Below are positions 37,904 through 46,980 of a stretch of 64,000 nt of DNA, in pieces. Origin of the DNA: Staphylococcus saccharolyticus (GTDB lineage: Bacteria; Bacillota; Bacilli; Staphylococcales; Staphylococcaceae); assembly GCF_900458815.1 (NCBI RefSeq), contig NZ_UHDZ01000001.1:248001-312000 (forward strand), in the 5' to 3' direction. Numbering within the stretch: the first letter of the stretch is position 1; each line of letters opens with the position of its first letter. The position numbers were made by a program, and so were the translations under genes. The notes beneath the pieces were generated by a model that saw only the letters and a program-made list of their open reading frames with translations, searched no databases and was not told the DNA's origin.

Positions 37904-38312
37904 AGATTATAGACAAAGATTTAACTTATAAGGCATCAAAAGGTTATGCTATAAAATGATCTGGTACAGACTCATTTATATCATCATTGAAAGTTTAAAT
38001 GATAATTAAATGTGATGCCGTAAATACGCTCATTAATAAATAATAAATTTCTAACAAGACAAAATAGTAGTGAAAATATTAAACAGGTAATCATTCATTA
38101 AAGTACGTAGCAAACGTTCAAAGAGCAAGTAGTACGTAACTAAATGTAAATGTTGAAGCTTGAGTTATTGGTGTGACAAGAACGATGGCCCCCTAATCAA
38201 CAAGAGACATTACTCAAACAGTTATCCTTGGACACTTTAATTAACTTTGTAATGAGAGATGTTTCAGAGTTCCCCATTGCCAGTAGCCTAAGGTAGTAAG
38301 GAGTTTATTTTT
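37904..38312. other. Gap where arcC would be expected
   Basis: In S. aureus the arc operon order is arcA-arcB-arcD-arcC-arcR. Here 409 bases lie between arcD and arcR and no frame longer than about 30 codons is recognisable. I cannot match any part to carbamate kinase. A stretch at about 38140-38280 reads like a worn coding remnant (QERWPPNQQETLLKQLSLDTLI) that I cannot identify. Confidence 0.6.
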
Positions 38313-38999
38313 ATGGCTGGAAATCAAATCTTTTGTAGAGAAAATGAACTTGATGAAAGTTTTAAACAATTAGCATCGTTCATTCATATTCCTGTAGGTG
38401 TCTTACTTCCATTTAAAAGTCAGTGTTTCGTAAGACATTATAGCAAAGGACAAATTGTATACTATTCATCAGATGAAACAACACATGTTTACTTATTACT
38501 CAATGGAAATATTATGAGAGAAAATTTTAATTTGAATGGCGATGTTTATCGTTATTTAAATAGAGAGAAAGTACTGTTTCCTTTGAATAATTTGTTTCAA
38601 GATAAAGTGCCAAATGAAATGTGTACCGCTTTGACAGATTGTAAAGTTATTGGTATTCCTCGTGATTTAATTGAATATTTATGTAAAAATCATGAAGATA
38701 TTTTCGTAAGATTGTTCGAATTACTAAGTGAAACCCAGTGCCAACATATTGAATATAATATGGCATTAACAAGCAAACTTGCGAAAGAACGCGTGACTAA
38801 GATATTACGTTATCTATGTCATACAGTAGGGTACGACAATGAGGAATTCTATGAAATTAAACAGTTTATGACAATACAATTACTCAGCGATATGGCTGGA
38901 ATTTCTAGAGAGACAACAAGTCATATCGTTAATGAACTTCGTGAAGAGAAAATCTTATTTAAAAGTAATAAAAATTGGTTGATTAGCAAAGAGTTATAA
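38313..38999 (+). CDS. arcR: ArcR, Crp/Fnr-family regulator of the arc operon
   Basis: 228 residues, ATG at 38313 about 9 bases after AAGGAG. The N-terminal cyclic-nucleotide-type beta barrel is at about 35-115 (FVRHYSKGQIVYYSSDE, VYLLLNGNIMRE). A dimer helix follows, and the C-terminal HTH is at about 165-220 (TIQLLSDMAGISRETTSHIVNELREE). ArcR of staphylococci and Bacillus belongs to this family and activates arc genes without oxygen at a TGTGA-N6-TCACA site, which exists at 33734-33749. No Fe-S cysteine cluster like that of FNR is visible. Last gene of the cluster, with a strong terminator downstream. Confidence 0.92.
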   Translation: MAGNQIFCRENELDESFKQLASFIHIPVGVLLPFKSQCFVRHYSKGQIVYYSSDETTHVYLLLNGNIMRENFNLNGDVYRYLNREKVLFPLNNLFQDKVPNEMCTALTDCKVIGIPRDLIEYLCKNHEDIFVRLFELLSETQCQHIEYNMALTSKLAKERVTKILRYLCHTVGYDNEEFYEIKQFMTIQLLSDMAGISRETTSHIVNELREEKILFKSNKNWLISKEL

Positions 39000-39168
39000 A
39001 TTATACCAACTATTGATAATCCAACCAGCTTATTTAAAATATTAAGTCATTATAAATATTCTAATGACAAATGTTAAACTTACCTTAATTTTCATAATAC
39101 ATTAACTAAAATAATCAAGTTACTAATACTACAATGACTTACACTTGATTCTTATAAAATATTATTTA

Positions 39169-39219
39169 AGCGATAGTTAATTTACTTTCAACCGAAATAA
39201 TTTAGCTATCGCTTTTTTA
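39169..39219 (+). terminator. Terminator downstream of arcR
   Basis: AGCGATAGTTAA pairs with TTTAGCTATCGCT (one bulge), followed by TTTTT. It ends just before the ribosome binding site of the adhesin remnant. Confidence 0.8.
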
Positions 39220-39232
39220 GGGAGTGATATAT

Positions 39233-41400
39233 TTGAAAAAAAGAATGGATTTTTTACCTAATAGACAAAACAAGTATTCTATAAGGAGATTTACAATAGG
39301 AACGGCTTCGATATTAGTTGGCACAACTTTAGTCTTCGGAATTAATCATCATGAAGCGAAGAAAGCGGAGAATACGACTGATGCATCTGTGACTATAACT
39401 GATCATCTTAACGCTGAAAATGAAACTGTTAATCAAGCAGGTCAGGTCAAGATTTAAAAAAGGACCAATCCACACAAAACAATAATGATGTGCAAGATAA
39501 AGTCAATTTAGCACATGACTTAAGCACAACTGATGAAACATCAAACAAAGCCCAAACAATGTTAAATCAACAAGTCATAATACCAACACACGTAATATAA
39601 ATGAAATGTCAGATGAGTCTAGTTCAACTGATAGCAACCAAGAAACACTTCGGAATAATATGGTAATAGCGATTCAAGATAAAGCGACTGAAACAGATAA
39701 CGACGACAAGAAAGTAAATGAGACAACCCTAACTCACAATAGTGCAACAACTATATCAGATAATGATTCAGAACCGCTTTCTGATAATACAGATTTATTT
39801 AAAAATGACGATTTAATAAAAGATAAGGAATCAATTGAATCACCTAAGAACCAAGAGATATTATCTCAAGTCCTCGACTCTCATCAACGAATTCATCTTC
39901 ACTACAGCCACGTTTAACTTCAGAACAACATCAAAAATCAAAGGACCAATTACCACATACTTTAACACCACAAGATGCTACATCATTAAATACATCAGTA
40001 TTAAAATCTGAAAAAAATATAGAAATGCCAAATGAATTAAAAGCAAGCACATTTACAAGAACACTTTTAAATTCACCATCGAATGATAATGCAAATCAAA
40101 GTGAAACTAAAGAAGTACAAGCCACACCTAGAACAATTTCTAGATTTGCGCATCCAGTGAATACTTCAGCAACTAATAGTGCTGAGACTGAACAACAAGG
40201 AGCTCATGTTAACAATCAAGTTAATATTGATAATTTTAATGTAACAAACAAAACATTTGATCCTAACCAAAGTGGTTATTCAAATCTAAATGCAGATTTT
40301 ACTGTGAATGGTAAAGTTAAAGAAGGAGACTATTTTACCGTACAATATCCAGAACATGTAACGGTCAATGGTGATGTAAACTATGAAAAGTTAGGTAATT
40401 TAATGAAATTAAAGCCATTAACTAACGCAGACGGGGACGTAGTAGCTACCGGTGTATATGATGTTAATAGTAAAATAGTGAAATACACCTTTACTAATTA
40501 TGTGAATGATAGAAATAATATTAAAGGTAATTTTAGGCTACCAATTTTTACCGATAGAAAGACTACACCTAATAGTGGTAATTATTATAGTTCCTTTAAT
40601 GTAGCTGGAAAAGACTATTCAGAGACATTAAATATTAATTATGATTCTCCTGTACAAGGTATTTCTGATGACAATGGTCCTAATATAAGTTCATTTATTA
40701 CTGATGTTGATCTTCATTCAGGTAGTAATGATTTAAAACAGAGGGTATATGTTAATCCTATGCAACATGATTTATATAATTCAATAGTTTAAACCTTGTC
40801 GATGTAACTAACGATTTCAACGGATGGATTACTTATAATGATAATCATTCAGTAAATATTCAGTTTGGCGATATCGATAATGCATATATCATTCAAGTTG
40901 AAGGTAAGTAAGAGGCTGAAAGTGGACAGAATGTAAAAACAAGAGTATCCGAAACAAATGAAACTGCTGATGGCGTGGTACGTCAATTCTATTGGGATAA
41001 CGAAAATATCGTTAAACCTACTGGTGGTTCGGCAGATGGAGATTTAGACCCTGGTAGTGATTCAGGCTCAGATAGTAGTTCAGATTCCGACAGTGATTAT
41101 GATTCAGCCAGTGACTCTGATTCAGAAAGTGGTTCAGAATCGGACAGCGACTCAGACTCAGAAAGTGATTCCGATTCAATAGGAGTAACGCCACATCATG
41201 ATAATCATACTCCAAACTCTCAACAATCAGTACGAAATCATGGTGAGCAAGCACATCACAATCAAAATCATAGACAAAATCTTCCTGATACTGGTGATAG
41301 TAACGACATAGCTCATAATGGTACACTATTTGGCGGTTTGCTAGCGCTTCTAGGATTGTTATTTCTCTACAGAAACAGACGAAAAAACAAAAATGATTAA
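39233..41400 (+). pseudogene. Fibrinogen-type MSCRAMM adhesin (ClfB/Sdr family) with SD repeats, frameshifted
   Basis: All landmarks of a Clf/Sdr adhesin are present but in several frames: a TTG start at 39233 after [21 protein letters not shown] (YSIRK signal) near residue 20; an acidic disordered A-region start; an N2-like domain at about 40230-40790 (VNNQVNIDNFNVTNKTFDPNQSG, GDYFTVQYPEHVTVNG); a shortened N3 remnant; about 22 Ser-Asp dipeptide units at 41060-41180; LPDTG; a hydrophobic helix and RNRRKNKND. Breaks occur at about 39457, 39600, 39915, 40790 and a TAA near 40910. The position between arcR and estA is that of clfB in S. aureus. It would have bound fibrinogen or keratin-type ligands. 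Confidence 0.88.
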
Positions 41401-41506
41401 CTCGAATTTTAGTCATTAGCCCAAGCATACTAAGCTCGGTTTTTTCTATGAAAAAATAAAGAGTAAAGGTAAAATAAGAGGTAACACTATAAAGGAGTGA
41501 AGCAAT

Positions 41507-42265
41507 ATGGCTTTAATGACATTAAATTATAGTTCACCAACGATAGGTATGCATCAAAATTTAACGGTCATCTTACCAGAAGATGCTACGTATTTTGATA
41601 GTTCAAAACCTTCTAAACAACTTAAATCGCTCTTACTATTGCATGGTTTATCTAGTGATGAAACAACGTACGTAAGATATACCAGTATTGAACGTTATGC
41701 GAATGAGCATCAACTCGCTATTATCATGCCTAATGTTAATCATAGCGGTTATTCCAATATGGCGTATGGTCATAGTTACTATGATTATATTCTTGAAATT
41801 TATGAATATGTGCATCAAATTTTTCCACTATCAAAAAATAGAGAAGACAATTTTATTGCTGGTCACTCAATGGGAGGCTATGGCACTATTAAATTTGCGC
41901 TTACTCAAAGTGATAAATTTGCTAAAGCTGCGCCACTTTCTGCTGTATTCCAGGCCCAACATTTTATAGATTTAGACTGGATTGATTTTTCAGCCCAATC
42001 TATTACAGGCGAAAACACTAATATTAATGGAACAGAACTAGATACATATCATCTGCTTAATAAAGCGGTTGAAAATCAAGTAGAAATTCCTAAATTACTT
42101 ATAATGTGTGGTAAAGAAGACTTCCTTTACGAAGATAATATAGAATTCATTCGTAATTTAGATGAAAAGAAAATACCGTATACATTTGAAGATAGCTCAG
42201 GCGAGCACAACTATGCCTATTGGGATAAGGCGATAAAAAGAGCTATTGAATGGTTTGTAGAATAA
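41507..42265 (+). CDS. estA: Alpha/beta-hydrolase esterase (tributyrin esterase / FrmB type)
   Basis: 252 residues, AAAGGAG about 9 bases before the ATG. The fold is that of the esterase-D family: SLLLLHGLSSDETTY at about 45-60 (oxyanion region), the nucleophile elbow GHSMGGYGTIK at about 120, Asp in CGKEDFLYED at about 205, and His in SSGEHNYAYWD at about 230. S. aureus estA, a tributyrin esterase, sits next to clfB, matching this context. It probably hydrolyses short-chain acyl esters or S-formylglutathione-like thioesters in the cytoplasm. No signal peptide. Intact. Confidence 0.88.
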   Translation: MALMTLNYSSPTIGMHQNLTVILPEDATYFDSSKPSKQLKSLLLLHGLSSDETTYVRYTSIERYANEHQLAIIMPNVNHSGYSNMAYGHSYYDYILEIYEYVHQIFPLSKNREDNFIAGHSMGGYGTIKFALTQSDKFAKAAPLSAVFQAQHFIDLDWIDFSAQSITGENTNINGTELDTYHLLNKAVENQVEIPKLLIMCGKEDFLYEDNIEFIRNLDEKKIPYTFEDSSGEHNYAYWDKAIKRAIEWFVE

Positions 42266-42282
42266 AAAATTTTTAATGAAAA

Positions 42283-42356
42283 GGGTAAGATATAAAGCTT
42301 TTATTTATGACACTAAGCAACAGTGTTCTAAAATCATAAGCTCTTTCGTCTTACCC
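42283..42356 (+). terminator. Possible terminator after estA
   Basis: GGGTAAGA (42283-42290) and TCTTACCC (42349-42356) are perfect outer arms with an inner AAAGCTT/AAGCT pairing and a small CACTAAGCAACAGTG hairpin. The T tract is weak. Confidence 0.45.
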
Positions 42357-42555
42357 ATGTTATTTTAAGATTTGAGGCTATTATATTTTCATACATTATA
42401 TTACTCTTGATTTCATAATTTATTAATATTATTGAGTGAATAAATGTTTTTAAGAAACTAAAAAATAAAATTTTACTTTTTTAAAAAATATAAATAAAGA
42501 TATGATTGGGATAAATAGTTATATTAAGGGAACTTAACTCAACGGAGTGATAGCA

Positions 42556-43709
42556 GTGTTTAAATATTATGTTTATTCAATCTTATTATTTTTGGTTTTG
42601 TTGATTATTGGTGGATGTTCGTTTAATCAAAATTATGGGAGTAATAAAAATTTAAGTCAAACAGTGAACGTCGTTGCAGTGGGAGATAACTTGATTCATC
42701 CAGAATTTTATGAAGATGCTCAAACAGGTGAGAATAGCTATAATTTTAAACCCATGTATCAACCTATTAAAACGGATATCCAGAAAGCTGATGTTGCTTT
42801 TGTTAATCAAGAGTCCCCTTTAGGTGGTGATGACCGACCATATTCAGGTTTTAGAAATTTCAATACACCTAGTAGTATTGCACATGACTTAGTGGATACA
42901 GGTTTTAACTTTGTGAATGGTGCTAATAATCATGCATTTGAATCAGGGAGAAGAAGGCGTTAAAAATCATATTCATACTTGGGATAAATTTAGAAATAAA
43001 GTTTTATTTACGGGCGTTTATTTATCTACAAAGGAACAAACAAGGTTCCAACTATGACAGTTAATGGGGTCAAAATTGCTTTATTAAGCTATACATTTGG
43101 TTTAAATAATATGACTACTAATAACTACACCGTAAACACCTTTAATGAAAGTAAGATAAAAAAGATGTTAAAAGAGCTAAGCAACAATCCGATGTAGTCT
43201 TTGTTTGCGCGCATTGGGGAAATGAAGGAAGCCATCAACCTAATCCTACTCAAAAAAAGTATGCGCAAATTTTTGCAGATGCTGGGGTAGATGTGGTGTT
43301 TGGCACGCACCCGCATGTGATTGAGTCAGTTAAATGGGTTAAAGGAAAAGAGGGAAATCAAACACTTGTCGCTTATTCGTTAGGCAATTTCTTGAATGGT
43401 CAATCAACAGGAAATGAAAGTAATGACCTTTTGGGACGTATAGATTTTCAGCTAGTAAAAAAACCTACAGGTGTACATGTTCAAAATGTGAAATGGAGAA
43501 GCATGGTTAATCATTATGAGTTAGCAAATCCTTACAATAAACATTCTAAAACTAAATTTAAAGTAAAATTGTTAAATGATTATACAGACAAAGAAATTCA
43601 AAAACATGGTCGACGTTATATTAATGGTATGAATATGACTAAAAAACGATTACGAGATATCACTCAATCAGTGATTGACCCACAATTTTTAGATGATAAA
43701 AGTTTTTAA
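42556..43709 (+). pseudogene. CapA-family (poly-gamma-glutamate synthesis type) lipoprotein, frameshifted
   Basis: GTG start at 42556 about 8 bases after GGAG. Residues 1-22 are a lipoprotein signal with lipobox IIGGCS. Then VNVVAVGDNLIHPEFYED, VAFVNQESPLGGDDRPYSGFRNFNTP and VNGANNHAFESG show the calcineurin-like phosphatase fold of CapA/PgsA proteins. The frame slips near 42945 and again near 43040 and 43190, and the end (43293-43709) has FGTHPHVIESVKWVKGKEG and YSLGNFLNGQS. CapA-type proteins help make or anchor poly-gamma-glutamate. S. epidermidis capBCAD makes this polymer, but no capB/capC partner is here, so this copy probably had another role. Confidence 0.85.
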
Positions 43710-44025
43710 CATAGTCAATTTATTCAGACTTGAAAATAAAATACAGATTTCAGTGGTAAATAATACTAAAGTGTTTCACGCGAAACTGAAATATGAATTC
43801 TAAGATAATTGTTTTTAGATCAGTATTTATTGAAATAATCATAAAGTTTGTGAGAGGAAGACTTGTCAAACAAGATGAGGGAGAACAAATTTTAGAAGAT
43901 ATTAATTAGTTTGGTGTGTAAATTTTTATAATAGAAATAAATTTGAAACTCGATATAACTTTAAGGTAAATTTTAAATGAATACGATAAAGTGTAGTTGA
44001 AAATATACTGTAGAGGAATGAGAAT
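43710..44025. other. Spacer with a worn coding trace
   Basis: No gene. A 20-codon trace at about 43840-43908 (KFVRGRLVKQDEGEQILEDIN, ending in a stop) may be a remnant of a lost C-terminus. The promoter of the acetyltransferase gene is probably in the last 100 bases. Confidence 0.35.
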
Positions 44026-44445
44026 ATGTCACTAATGAATAAATCTGTTTTTTTAATGACCAAATTATACTCTAAGAATGTGCCTTTCGTTCCTAGATTT
44101 ATGCAGCAGTTAAATCGATTGATATTTGCCACAGATATACCTAGATCAGTTCAGATTGGGCAAGGTACAAAATTTGCTCATAGTGGTTTAGGATGCGTGA
44201 TACACGAAAAAGCTGTTATTGGAAAAAATTGTAAATTACTACAAAATGTAACTGTTGGGGGAAGAGGTAAGCATGGTACGCCAGTTATAGGTGATAATGT
44301 TCTTATAGGCGCTAATGCCACCATAGCAGGAGGCATAAAAGTAGGTAATAATGCTACAATTGGAGCTATGAGTTTAGTTATAGAAGATGTTCCAGAAGGT
44401 GCTACTGTGGTAGGTATACCTGCTAAACCAATTCAAACTAGATAA
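44026..44445 (+). CDS. Serine acetyltransferase-like hexapeptide-repeat protein
   Basis: 139 residues, GAGGAATGAG before the ATG. The N-terminus is helical (FMQQLNRLIFATDIPRSVQIG). From about residue 45 it carries left-handed beta-helix hexapeptide repeats (IHEKAVIGKNCKLLQNVTVGG, IGDNVLIGANATIAG) and ends VVGIPAKPIQTR. This is the catalytic half of CysE-type serine O-acetyltransferases, but the N-terminal helical domain of true CysE (about 100 more residues) is absent. Such short forms often acetylate sugars or other alcohols in surface polysaccharide pathways. The acceptor is unknown. Intact. Confidence 0.75.
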   Translation: MSLMNKSVFLMTKLYSKNVPFVPRFMQQLNRLIFATDIPRSVQIGQGTKFAHSGLGCVIHEKAVIGKNCKLLQNVTVGGRGKHGTPVIGDNVLIGANATIAGGIKVGNNATIGAMSLVIEDVPEGATVVGIPAKPIQTR

Positions 44446-44460
44446 AATTCATAAATAAAA

Positions 44461-44499
44461 ATTCCATTTAAGTGACATAATCATTTAAATGGAATCTTT
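44461..44499. terminator. Bidirectional terminator
   Basis: ATTCCATTTAA pairs with TTTAAATGGAAT around an ~11-base loop, with T-rich flanks on both strands. It lies between the convergent acetyltransferase and ipdC genes. Confidence 0.75.
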
Positions 44500-44508
44500 T
44501 TGAAATAA

Positions 44509-46152
44509 TTATTTATTTTGTGACGCGAATGCTTTAGCGATATTATTTAATTTAGCAGGGGCGTCTTTAACATCCATTTTTACTTCTACAAAGCGCATGC
44601 AATCATTATTAGATTTAATAGATTCAAATGCATGCATTAACTCTTCTGAAGTATTTACATCGTGAATTTCTACATGATCTCCGCCGAAAACAGAAGGTAA
44701 CGCTTTGTAATTCCACATGCGAATATCATTATAAGGTTCTTTCATCCCATGAATCATTCTTTCAACCGTATAACCATCATTATTAATAACGAAAATAACT
44801 GGTTTTAAATTTTGACGAATAATTGTTGATAGTGATTGAACTGTTAATTGTAATGAACCATCACCAATGAGTAAGACATTTCTACGTTTTGGATTGGCAA
44901 TTTGTGTACCTAAAGTTGCAGGTAGAGTGTAACCAATTGAACCCCATAATGGCTGACCAATAAATGTGTTGTCTTTATATAGCGCTAAATCATATGCACC
45001 AAAGAATGATGTACCTTGCTCTGCAAGTAGAACATCATCAAGTTGTAAGAAATCTTGCATCATATTAAAGTATGTTTCTTGAGTTAGAGGTTTATCATTT
45101 AATTCATAGTTATGTGCTTGCGGTCTTTGATATTGAGGATAATCATTTTCATTAATGTAATGAATTCCATCCTTTAATCCATTTAACATATCCGGTAGTG
45201 AGATATCGTTAACGACTGTATCATTTATTTTAAATTGTTTGTGATTAATCATGATAACGTCGTCAATATCAAAATTGTATGAGAATCCAGCTGTTGCTGA
45301 GTCAGTTAATTTAGCACCAATATTTAAAATGACATCACTTTGGTTAACATAATCTTTAATGTGAGGTTCGGCAATTTCGCCATCAAATATACCTATATAG
45401 TGTGGGTTTTCTTCGTTAAAAGCACCTTTCCCCAATGATAATTGCGCCACTGGAATGTTTGTTTGATTAACGAAAGTTTCAAGTTCCTTATGCAACATAA
45501 AGCTATTAATCTCATGACCTGTAATAATGAGTGGTTGAGAAGCTGTTTTTAATTTTTCTTCTAACATATCTCCATATTGTTGAACATCTTCATGTTGTTT
45601 TTCTTCTGGTTTAAATGATTCAGAAACTTCTATTTCTGCTAGTGCTACATCAATAGGTAAGTGAATATGCACAGGTCGACGTTCAGCAAGTGCTGCATTG
45701 ATTACTCTTGGAATTTCTATTGTAGCATTTTCAGTTGTGATATAGGCTTGAGCTGTAGTAATGGGTTCAAACATTTTTCTATAATCATCAAATGAACCTT
45801 CGCCAAGTGAATGGTGAACAAATTTGCCTGCTTTTTCAACAGCACGAGTCGGTGCACCAGTAATCGCAATAACAGGGACTCTTTCAGCATAAGAACCAGC
45901 AATTCCATTAACTGCACTTAGTTCTCCAACTCCGAATGTAGTAACCATAGCACCTATCCCATTGACACGTGCATAACCATCAGTGGCATAACTTGCGTTT
46001 AATTCGTTAGTATTTCCGATCCATTCGATATGATCATGTGAAATTATATCGTCTAAAAAGGGTAGGTTAAAATCGCCTGGTACACCGAAAACTTTGTCGG
46101 CACCTGCCACATATACCGCGTCCATTAAATATTGTCCTACGCGTTGTTTCAT
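44509..46152 (-). CDS. ipdC: Thiamine-diphosphate alpha-keto acid decarboxylase (indolepyruvate decarboxylase type)
   Basis: 547 residues with AAGGTGGA about 8 bases before the ATG. The catalytic Glu is in IGNTNELNASYATDGYAR at about 50. Cofactor-binding GDGSLQLTVQ to NNDGYTVERMIHG at about 435-470 is the ThDP motif, and FHHSLGEGSF-like VHHSLGEGSFDDY carries the paired His of pyruvate/indolepyruvate decarboxylases. It removes CO2 from aromatic or branched 2-keto acids to give aldehydes. S. aureus has a homologue. A consensus promoter lies at 46196-46224, and a divergent MarR gene probably controls it. Intact. Confidence 0.9.
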   Translation of the reverse strand: MKQRVGQYLMDAVYVAGADKVFGVPGDFNLPFLDDIISHDHIEWIGNTNELNASYATDGYARVNGIGAMVTTFGVGELSAVNGIAGSYAERVPVIAITGAPTRAVEKAGKFVHHSLGEGSFDDYRKMFEPITTAQAYITTENATIEIPRVINAALAERRPVHIHLPIDVALAEIEVSESFKPEEKQHEDVQQYGDMLEEKLKTASQPLIITGHEINSFMLHKELETFVNQTNIPVAQLSLGKGAFNEENPHYIGIFDGEIAEPHIKDYVNQSDVILNIGAKLTDSATAGFSYNFDIDDVIMINHKQFKINDTVVNDISLPDMLNGLKDGIHYINENDYPQYQRPQAHNYELNDKPLTQETYFNMMQDFLQLDDVLLAEQGTSFFGAYDLALYKDNTFIGQPLWGSIGYTLPATLGTQIANPKRRNVLLIGDGSLQLTVQSLSTIIRQNLKPVIFVINNDGYTVERMIHGMKEPYNDIRMWNYKALPSVFGGDHVEIHDVNTSEELMHAFESIKSNNDCMRFVEVKMDVKDAPAKLNNIAKAFASQNK

Positions 46153-46195
46153 AGTCTAACTCCACCTTTATCTTTTTATTGATATTACATTTACG

Positions 46196-46234
46196 ATCAT
46201 ATACCTATTTGAAAATAAAGTCAATTAACTTGAC
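46196..46234 (-). promoter_or_regulatory. ipdC promoter with overlapping MarR-type operator
   Basis: On the minus strand, TTGACT (46219-46224), 17 bases, then TATGAT (46196-46201) form a strong sigma-A promoter. The inverted repeat GTCAA-TTAAC-TTGAC at 46220-46234 covers its -35 box and lies between ipdC and the divergent MarR gene, so it is a good candidate repressor site. Confidence 0.65.
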
Positions 46235-46325
46235 CTAATTTAAAAGTGAAACCTTTCTGAAATGGATGACTAATAGTAGAAAGTTTATTATAATGACAGT
46301 ATTGAACGGAAAAGGAAAGTGTCAT

Positions 46326-46772
46326 ATGTCAAAGAATAAAAATGATTATGAACATATGTTGTTTTACTTCGCATATAAGACTTTTATTACTACTGCTGAT
46401 GAAATTATTGAACAATACGGAATGAGTCGTCAGCACCATCGTTTTTTATTTTTTATCAATAAATTGCCAGGCATTACAATTAAAGAACTTTTAATCACAT
46501 TAGAAATTTCGAAACAAGGATCTCATGGGACTTTACGTAAATTGAAAGAAGAGGGCTTAATTATTGAACAAACCTCAGAAAAGGATCGACGTGTGAAAAA
46601 GTTGTACCCTACAGAAAGAGGGAATACACTGATTCTTAAACTGAATAAAGCTCAAGATGAATTGATTCAACATACCCAACAAAAAGTAGGAAACGATTGG
46701 TATGCCATAATGGAAGAATTAGCTAATTATCGCGAAGGATTTAAAACAATTGAACATTTGAAAGAAGACTAA
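46326..46772 (+). CDS. MarR-family transcription regulator
   Basis: 148 residues from the ATG at 46326, about 8-10 bases after AAAAGGAAA; a longer frame from 46266 lacks a ribosome binding site. The winged helix is at about 40-105: LPGITIKELLITLEISKQGSHGTLRKLKEEGLI, then the wing EQTSEKDRRVKKLYPTERG. The flanking N- and C-terminal helices form the dimer. It is divergent from ipdC with a 173-base shared control region and most probably represses ipdC or itself. The ligand is unknown; keto acids or aromatic compounds are plausible. Intact, with a strong terminator. Confidence 0.88.
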   Translation: MSKNKNDYEHMLFYFAYKTFITTADEIIEQYGMSRQHHRFLFFINKLPGITIKELLITLEISKQGSHGTLRKLKEEGLIIEQTSEKDRRVKKLYPTERGNTLILKLNKAQDELIQHTQQKVGNDWYAIMEELANYREGFKTIEHLKED

Positions 46773-46773
46773 C

Positions 46774-46808
46774 AAAGAGTCGATACTCAAAGTATCGGCT
46801 CTTTATTA
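46774..46808 (+). terminator. Terminator after the MarR gene
   Basis: AAAGAGTCGATACT CAA AGTATCGGCTCTTT: a 14-bp stem with one G-T pair, then a short T/A run. Confidence 0.85.
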
Positions 46809-46980
46809 ATGTTTATAAAATATCTCTTTAGTGTAAATGATGAGTGACATCAATATTCCAACATCATTAATATTATGTAAAAAATTAAATAGTGTCTCAC
46901 AACTTAATAAAAAACTGTTGATTTTTTTCATAAATGAGTTAGTATAGTTTTTATATTAATAATTCATAAGGGGAAATGAT

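Noticed and set aside
37904..38312. Possible arcC remnant
   Set aside because: I looked for carbamate kinase motifs in all frames and found none, so I report absence and not a pseudogene.
33010..38999. Arginine catabolic mobile element (ACME)
   Set aside because: Gene order arcA-arcB-arcD with argR in front and the clfB-type adhesin behind is that of the native staphylococcal locus. No ccr genes, att sites or opp3 genes are seen.
41018..41428. Minus-strand open frame of 136 codons over the SD repeats
   Set aside because: It is the mirror of Ser-Asp repeat codons, which naturally leave the opposite strand open.
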